From contig CACYZY010000009.1 of the NCBI GenBank assembly GCA_902779085.1, positions 28,340 to 92,339 of the forward strand: DNA of 64,000 bases, written 5' to 3'. Under the pieces are notes generated by a model, which saw only the letters and a list, made by a program, of their open reading frames with translations, was not told the DNA's origin and did no database searches. Shown here one piece after another: positions 60,107 through 64,000 of this stretch (position 1 is its first letter; every line of letters starts with the position of its first letter). A program made the position numbers and the translations under genes. The DNA comes from an uncultured Bacteroidales bacterium (GTDB lineage: Bacteria > Bacteroidota > Bacteroidia > Bacteroidales > Bacteroidaceae).

Positions 60107-60574
60107 GGGGGTAGATGTTGTTGAATGTTGAGAGAAGAAAAAGGTTGATGATGGATGTTGATGGATGTTCACAGCTGGCGTTTCCTGCCGTTGTAACTTT
60201 GCCCTTGCAATTGGAACGATGGCGATTGCTGACCTCAGCTTAGCATAACCCGTTGAGTATGGCTTAGCACTTGCCTTTCGCTCCAGTTGCACAGTCAATC
60301 CTTGCTGTACTGCCTGCTATGGTTGAAGGGAGACGTCCCCAAGACCCGGCGCAGTAGCTGGCACGATAGAAGGGAGGCCTTCCCATAGGGGTAAGGGAAG
60401 CATTCCGACGACCCGTGGCAGCTATCGCGACCACCCGAGGCAGACTTTCCTTCACCCCACGGAAAGTTTTCCGACGGCAGAGCGCAGGCAGTGCAACAGA
60501 TTGATGGAGGTAGTCCCTTCGCTTGACAGAGGGCCTAATCGGAGAGGTGTAAAAATATTAAAAATCAAAACATT
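60107..60574 (+). ncRNA. Structured non-coding leader candidate between DUF4248 and HU
   Basis: This 468-base stretch has no plausible gene and is rich in G+C in part. It contains pairings such as TGCAATTGGAACGA (60206-60219) with TCGCTCCAGTTGCA (60278-60291), and more G/C-rich palindromes around 60330-60480. It could be a leader RNA of the HU operon or an old repeat region. I cannot name it. Confidence 0.35.
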
Positions 60575-61156
60575 ATGTCACAAAAGTACGTAAAGAAACA
60601 GAACACCAACAGTAAATCGACCGCCTATGGCAAGTATTACGCCAAGGCGGTGTATGATGAAGGTTTTGTGGGCATCGATGAGATTGCCGACTACATCCAA
60701 CAGCAGGCGTCGGTGAAGAAGAGCGACGTGAAGGCTGCCATCGGTGAACTGGGCGAGGCACTGAAGCACTACATGGAGATGGGGCAGAAGGTGCGCCTGG
60801 ACGGTATCGGCATTTTCAAGGTGGGATTCTCTGCCATTGGCGTGGAGGAACCCGACGACTGCACAGCAGCCACCATCACCACCCGTCGCATCATCTTCAC
60901 TCCTGAGACACAGCGTCTGGTGGTGGGCTCTACCCGCACCGACGATGGTGGCGTGAAGCAGAAGTATGTCGTTGCCAAGACTTTGGTAATGGATGTCACC
61001 TTCGAGGAGGCGCACCTCAATGCGGGTATCGCATCATCGGGCTCGTCATCTGGCAGTGGCTCTACCGGTGGCAGCACGGGTGGTAACACTGGCGGTAACT
61101 CCGGTGGCAATAACGGCGGAGGCGATGATGGAGGTGGCGACGGTCTGCAGATCTAA
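60575..61156 (+). CDS. HU-like DNA-binding protein with Gly-rich tail, second copy
   Basis: The 193-residue protein has an HU-type core ('STAYGKYYAKAVYDEGFVG', 'AIGELGEALKHYMEMGQKV', 'RLDGIGIFKVGFSAIGVEEP') and a tail of GGSTGG/GGN repeats (about 150-193) ending GGGDGLQI. The tail and its last residues match the first copy at 21607-22254, although the cores differ. It probably binds DNA. It is followed by smalltalk and amidase genes. Confidence 0.85.
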   Translation: MSQKYVKKQNTNSKSTAYGKYYAKAVYDEGFVGIDEIADYIQQQASVKKSDVKAAIGELGEALKHYMEMGQKVRLDGIGIFKVGFSAIGVEEPDDCTAATITTRRIIFTPETQRLVVGSTRTDDGGVKQKYVVAKTLVMDVTFEEAHLNAGIASSGSSSGSGSTGGSTGGNTGGNSGGNNGGGDDGGGDGLQI

Positions 61157-61392
61157 GCATCTCGCTTCGCAATGTGGATGTGCCGGTAGCTGACGTCAAG
61201 CCTAAAAAGCTGCCTACACACATCTACACTGCTACCCCCAAATAATGAGTGACGAAGACCAACTCCGGGGTGATGCAAGGAGACCATAGTGAGAACACTG
61301 GAACATCATCTTCTCAGGCAATAATATCTCTCCTGTATGCAGCCTGAGCGTCTCGTCACTCTTTTGTTATTCATTTTAATAATCAAAACATT

Positions 61393-61503
61393 ATGAAGTT
61401 ATTGAAGAAACCATCAGCAGAGAAAATCGGTAATCTGATTGTCACGATCATTACCGCCATTGTATCCACCTTCTTTATGCAAAGCTGCATGAGTCTGGTA
61501 TGA
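61393..61503 (+). CDS. Smalltalk protein, second copy (36 aa)
   Basis: MKLLKKPSAEKIGNLIVTII and then TAIVSTFFMQSCMSLV, nearly the same as the copy at 21432-21539. The ATGA overlap with the amidase start couples translation. It has one hydrophobic helix and a single Cys near the end. Confidence 0.8.
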   Translation: MKLLKKPSAEKIGNLIVTIITAIVSTFFMQSCMSLV

Positions 61504-61922
61504 GCAAACTCAAGGAAGTGAAGTACCTGGTAGTGCATTGCACCGCCACCAAACTGAGTCAGCGTGTCAGCGTCGAGGACATCGACCGCTGGCACAAGGC
61601 CCAGGGGTGGAGTGGGATAGGTTACCACTGGTATGTCGATCGTGATGGACACATCTTCCCTGGCCGTTCAGAACATCAGACTGGAGCCCATGTAAAGGGA
61701 TATAACCACTGCAGTATTGGCATCTGCTACGAAGGAGGCATCAATGAACAAGGTCAGCCAGCCGATACCCGTACCCCTGCCCAGAAAGCTGCATTACTAT
61801 TTATAATCAAAGACTTAAAACAAAGTTATCCCAATGCCATCATCCTCGGTCATCATGACTTTCCCAATGTCCATAAGTCCTGCCCCTGCTTTGATGCAAG
61901 GAAAGAGTATGCTGTTTTGTAA
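61500..61922 (+). CDS. N-acetylmuramoyl-L-alanine amidase, second copy
   Basis: The 140-residue protein shows 'YLVVHCTATKLSQ', 'GYHWYVDRDG', 'GAHVKGYN' and 'ILGHHDFPNVHKSCPCF', the Zn and catalytic residues of amidase_2 (T7 lysozyme type). It is a paralogue of the 20994-21419 protein. There is no signal peptide. A short near-duplicate of its 3' end, 'CTGCCCCTGCTTT', occurs just downstream (about 61950-61963), a small duplication. Confidence 0.9.
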   Translation: MSKLKEVKYLVVHCTATKLSQRVSVEDIDRWHKAQGWSGIGYHWYVDRDGHIFPGRSEHQTGAHVKGYNHCSIGICYEGGINEQGQPADTRTPAQKAALLFIIKDLKQSYPNAIILGHHDFPNVHKSCPCFDARKEYAVL

Positions 61923-62023
61923 AACAGCATTCCTACAGCATCCACAAAGTTCTGCCCCTGCTTTTCCGTAAAATAGGTACGCATGGCGGTAAAACATATA
62001 CCACTCTATTGTTAGTATGATAT

Positions 62024-62039
62024 TATCTTTGTATCTTTG
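62024..62039 (+). promoter_or_regulatory. Tandem TATCTTTG elements before the cupin gene
   Basis: Two directly adjacent copies of TATCTTTG (62024-62031 and 62032-62039), about 48 bases before ATG 62087. Either could serve as the -7 element. Confidence 0.6.
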
Positions 62040-62086
62040 AAACGATAGATTGTGCTTTATTAATTTCTTGATTAATCTTTATAGGC

Positions 62087-63301
62087 ATGAAAACATTGAA
62101 ATTCATTTTTACATTGACGTTAATCATGGTAACGACTTTGACTCATGCACAGACTGCTACCCAGTCAATCAATGTGGCTGAACTCCAAAAGCAGTACGGA
62201 CTTACTATAGCTTATCCACTTTCGGCACCAGCTTCTGCCGATTACAATACAGGTGCTGTGTATGTAGGATTGTTGAAAAACAGCAGTACCAGCATGATAG
62301 CAAATTTCCTTTTCACACCTGGTTCTCGCAACTTCTGGCACCTTCATCCTGATGCAGAGCAGACGCTGATGATACTCGAAGGTGAAGCCTACTACCAAGA
62401 GGAAGGACAGCCCAAACGTCTGTTGCGAAAGGGTGACTATGTGGTGACGCCTGCCAATGCCAAGCACTGGAATGGTGCTACTGAAAAGGGAGCATGTGTA
62501 TGTCTTACAGTCACAGAACTCACTGACAAACCTCACGCTAATCAGCTGCGGGCAGTGACCGATGAAGAGTATTTGGCAGGTGTATCCGCCAGCGATCATT
62601 TATCCGTCCAGACAGATCCAGAACTGTATGCCATGATGCAGAGAGCCTACGGCGTGGATGTGCGCAACATCGGCCAGTTGGATCTGAAGACCCGTGAGAT
62701 GGTGTCGTGTGTGGCACTCACGGCTTTAGGCACTACATCTCAGGTGGCAGCTCATGCCCGTGCAGCCCTTGATGCTGGAGTCACCCCTGTTGAGCTGCGC
62801 GAGGCCATCTATCTGGTGGCACCTTTTGCAGGCTTCCCCAAGGTGCTGGATGCCATGGAGGTGGTCAACCGTCTGTTCACAGAGCGGGGCATCACCCTGC
62901 CTCTTCCCGACCAAGGCACCACTACTCCTGCAACTCGTCACCAAGTGGGACATGACATCCAATGGCAGCTATACGAAGGCGGCATAGCCCGTGCCATGAA
63001 AGGACTGCCTGGTGAGATGGGACAGCAAATGGCCGACCTGCTGACGGATGTCTGCTTTGGCGACATCTATTCGCGTGATGGTTTATCACTGCAGATGCAT
63101 GAACTGCTTACCTACGTGGTACTGACAGTACTGCAAGCGCCCAGCCAACTGCATTCTCATTTCTTGGGTTGCCTCAAGGCAGGCAATACTCCTGAGACCG
63201 TGGTGGCTGCCGTCATCAACTGCATGCCTCACATCGGTTTCCCTGCCACCATCAACACCTTGCGTATTATCATTGAGGTTATGGAATCGAATAAAGGATA
63301 A
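62087..63301 (+). CDS. Fusion of cupin and two carboxymuconolactone-decarboxylase-like domains
   Basis: The 404-residue protein has a signal peptide ('KTLKFIFTLTLIMVTTLTHA'). The cupin part (about 60-145) has 'FWHLHPDAEQTLMILEGEAYY' (His, His, Glu) and 'HWNGATEKG'. Then two CMD-like domains: one with 'LDLKTREMVSCVALTALG' and 'AHARAALDAGVTPVELREAI', and one with 'LSLQMHELLTYVVLTVLQA' and 'LHSHFLGCLKAGNTPETVV'. The first CMD part lacks the CxxC pair. It may be an exported detoxification or peroxidase-like protein; the substrate is unknown. Confidence 0.75.
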   Translation: MKTLKFIFTLTLIMVTTLTHAQTATQSINVAELQKQYGLTIAYPLSAPASADYNTGAVYVGLLKNSSTSMIANFLFTPGSRNFWHLHPDAEQTLMILEGEAYYQEEGQPKRLLRKGDYVVTPANAKHWNGATEKGACVCLTVTELTDKPHANQLRAVTDEEYLAGVSASDHLSVQTDPELYAMMQRAYGVDVRNIGQLDLKTREMVSCVALTALGTTSQVAAHARAALDAGVTPVELREAIYLVAPFAGFPKVLDAMEVVNRLFTERGITLPLPDQGTTTPATRHQVGHDIQWQLYEGGIARAMKGLPGEMGQQMADLLTDVCFGDIYSRDGLSLQMHELLTYVVLTVLQAPSQLHSHFLGCLKAGNTPETVVAAVINCMPHIGFPATINTLRIIIEVMESNKG

Positions 63302-63315
63302 AGATATATTGGATT

Positions 63316-63879
63316 TTACTTGTTAGAAGAATCCATGTATTTTCTGAAAACAAACATTTCATCATCCTCACTCCAGTTCTCTTCAATATCCTCGGGAACT
63401 GCTGGACCATGATGGTATTTATTCCAGAATTCTACGATATGGAAGCCCAGGCGGTTCACATAGAAATGAATGTTCCGCTTCTCGAAATAAGGAGTCATGG
63501 TTTCCCAAACACGGATTTCGGGGTGCATGGCTTCTACGATTTTCCATGCCGCCTGACCGATGCCCTTGCTATGTGCCTCCGGATTGACGAATAGGATTTC
63601 CAGATCGCCCTTCGCCTGCTGATGGTCAATCTGAAGAATCAGACCGCCTACCACATTTCCGTCACGGACGATTCGATAGGTCTCTGCATGTTCTCCGTTC
63701 ATACTGCGCTCGATGGTCTTCCTTGAAATGACCTCTTCGCCTTCTTCCGTTCGGTCATCACGCATACCGAACTCTTCTTGCGCACCATACTTGAATGCCC
63801 GTTGATTGTCTAGGATAAACTGTTCTCTGTCGTTCTCTTGTAAGCGAGCAAGAGAAATATCTGGTTTATTATCGCTCAT
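63316..63879 (-). CDS. GNAT-family N-acetyltransferase
   Basis: The 187-residue protein has GNAT strands 'VVGGLILQIDHQQAKGDLE' and 'LFVNPEAHSKGIGQAAWKIV' (motif A, acetyl-CoA binding), with 'YFEKRNIHFYVNRLGFHIVE' at the C-terminus. It would acetylate an amine of a small molecule or protein. The gene converges with the cupin gene (14-base gap). Start at 63879. Confidence 0.88.
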   Translation of the reverse strand: MSDNKPDISLARLQENDREQFILDNQRAFKYGAQEEFGMRDDRTEEGEEVISRKTIERSMNGEHAETYRIVRDGNVVGGLILQIDHQQAKGDLEILFVNPEAHSKGIGQAAWKIVEAMHPEIRVWETMTPYFEKRNIHFYVNRLGFHIVEFWNKYHHGPAVPEDIEENWSEDDEMFVFRKYMDSSNK

Positions 63880-63927
63880 ACCAATTCTGATCTGTCTGTT
63901 CGATAAATTGGAATTTACCTAAAAGAG

Positions 63928-64000
63928 TTATTCAAACGTTCCATTCTCGTATTCTTGCTGGAATTGTGTACACGTCTTGCCTGTGGCTTTCTTGAAGAAC
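63928..64000 (-). CDS. AraC-family regulator, C-terminal end only
   Basis: On the minus strand the frame reads 'FFKKATGKTCTQFQQEY' and then 'ENGTFE' with a stop at 63928-63930. This is the end of the second helix-turn-helix of AraC-type regulators ('FKKxTGxTPxxFR'). The rest of the gene lies beyond base 64000. Confidence 0.65.
   Translation of the reverse strand, partial: FFKKATGKTCTQFQQEYENGTFE

Noticed and set aside
1-64000. CRISPR array, tRNA, rRNA, transposase or integrase
   Set aside because: I looked for spaced direct repeats, cloverleaf-like ends, ribosomal core sequence and transposase motifs (DDE, Tyr recombinase) and found none that I could support.

Overview
The window looks like a Bacteroidales chromosome, probably Prevotella/Segatella or a close relative. 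This rests on Bacteroidota-type promoters (a TAnnTTTG -7 element, best seen as TATCTTTG or TACCTTTG, with TTTG upstream), two HU-like / 'smalltalk' / amidase modules, a lipoprotein TPR-HTH regulator, a DUF3244-like secreted protein, and the folE / SPOR / tpiA / DoxX / DUF1599 neighbourhood. The genus is an inference. I found no rRNA, tRNA or CRISPR array.

Layout. (1) 1-6966: a co-directional, mostly overlapping operon: partial TonB-receptor-like outer-membrane protein, C39-peptidase ABC exporter, tiny membrane protein, GalNAc-transferase-like glycosyltransferase, DXD glycosyltransferase, shortened LanC-like protein, and a glycosyltransferase paralogue without its DXD motif. It reads as an export and glycosylation locus for a ribosomal peptide whose precursor is not visible. 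(2) 7.1-20.4 kb: an AT-rich accessory island with an orphan gene, a DUF488 pair, a broken AbiEi antitoxin, an ATPase / nuclease-like / small-protein operon, a Crp-like regulator, SatD-like and DUF3307 genes, and a tightly overlapping four-gene cassette (PRTase-like protein, ORC/CDC6-like ATPase, unknown Rossmann-like protein, adenine-type DNA methyltransferase). (3) 21.0-24.7 kb: first HU/smalltalk/amidase module (minus strand) facing away from three unknown genes. (4) 24.8-29.6 kb: TPR-HTH regulator followed by secreted proteins and lipoproteins. (5) 30.0-38.9 kb: second accessory island with a DUF2971 / degenerate kinase / TPR operon and a two-gene unit of a SIR2-domain protein plus a 1186-residue protein with two PD-(D/E)XK-like nuclease domains.

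(6) 39-50.9 kb: conserved core genes: Na+/alanine symporter, dnaG, folE, SPOR protein, tpiA, DoxX/thioredoxin-like protein, DUF1599, M23 peptidase, recG, ispD, DJ-1 family. (7) 51-56.6 kb: ECF sigma factor with a coupled membrane/beta-barrel partner, a lipoprotein-serpin operon carrying the same 45-bp upstream block as the sigma operon, and a secreted metallo-beta-lactamase-fold protein. (8) 56.7-61.9 kb: second HU/smalltalk/amidase module preceded by ATPase, Toprim-like and DUF4248 genes. (9) 62-64 kb: cupin/carboxymuconolactone-decarboxylase fusion, GNAT acetyltransferase and the end of an AraC-family regulator.

The strongest candidates for undescribed systems are the four-gene cassette at 15686-20442, the SIR2 plus double-nuclease pair at 34022-38911, the DUF2971 / pseudokinase / TPR operon at 29995-33617, and the peptide-glycosylation and export locus at 1-6966. 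No searches could be run, so family names come from motif recognition and novelty is not established.
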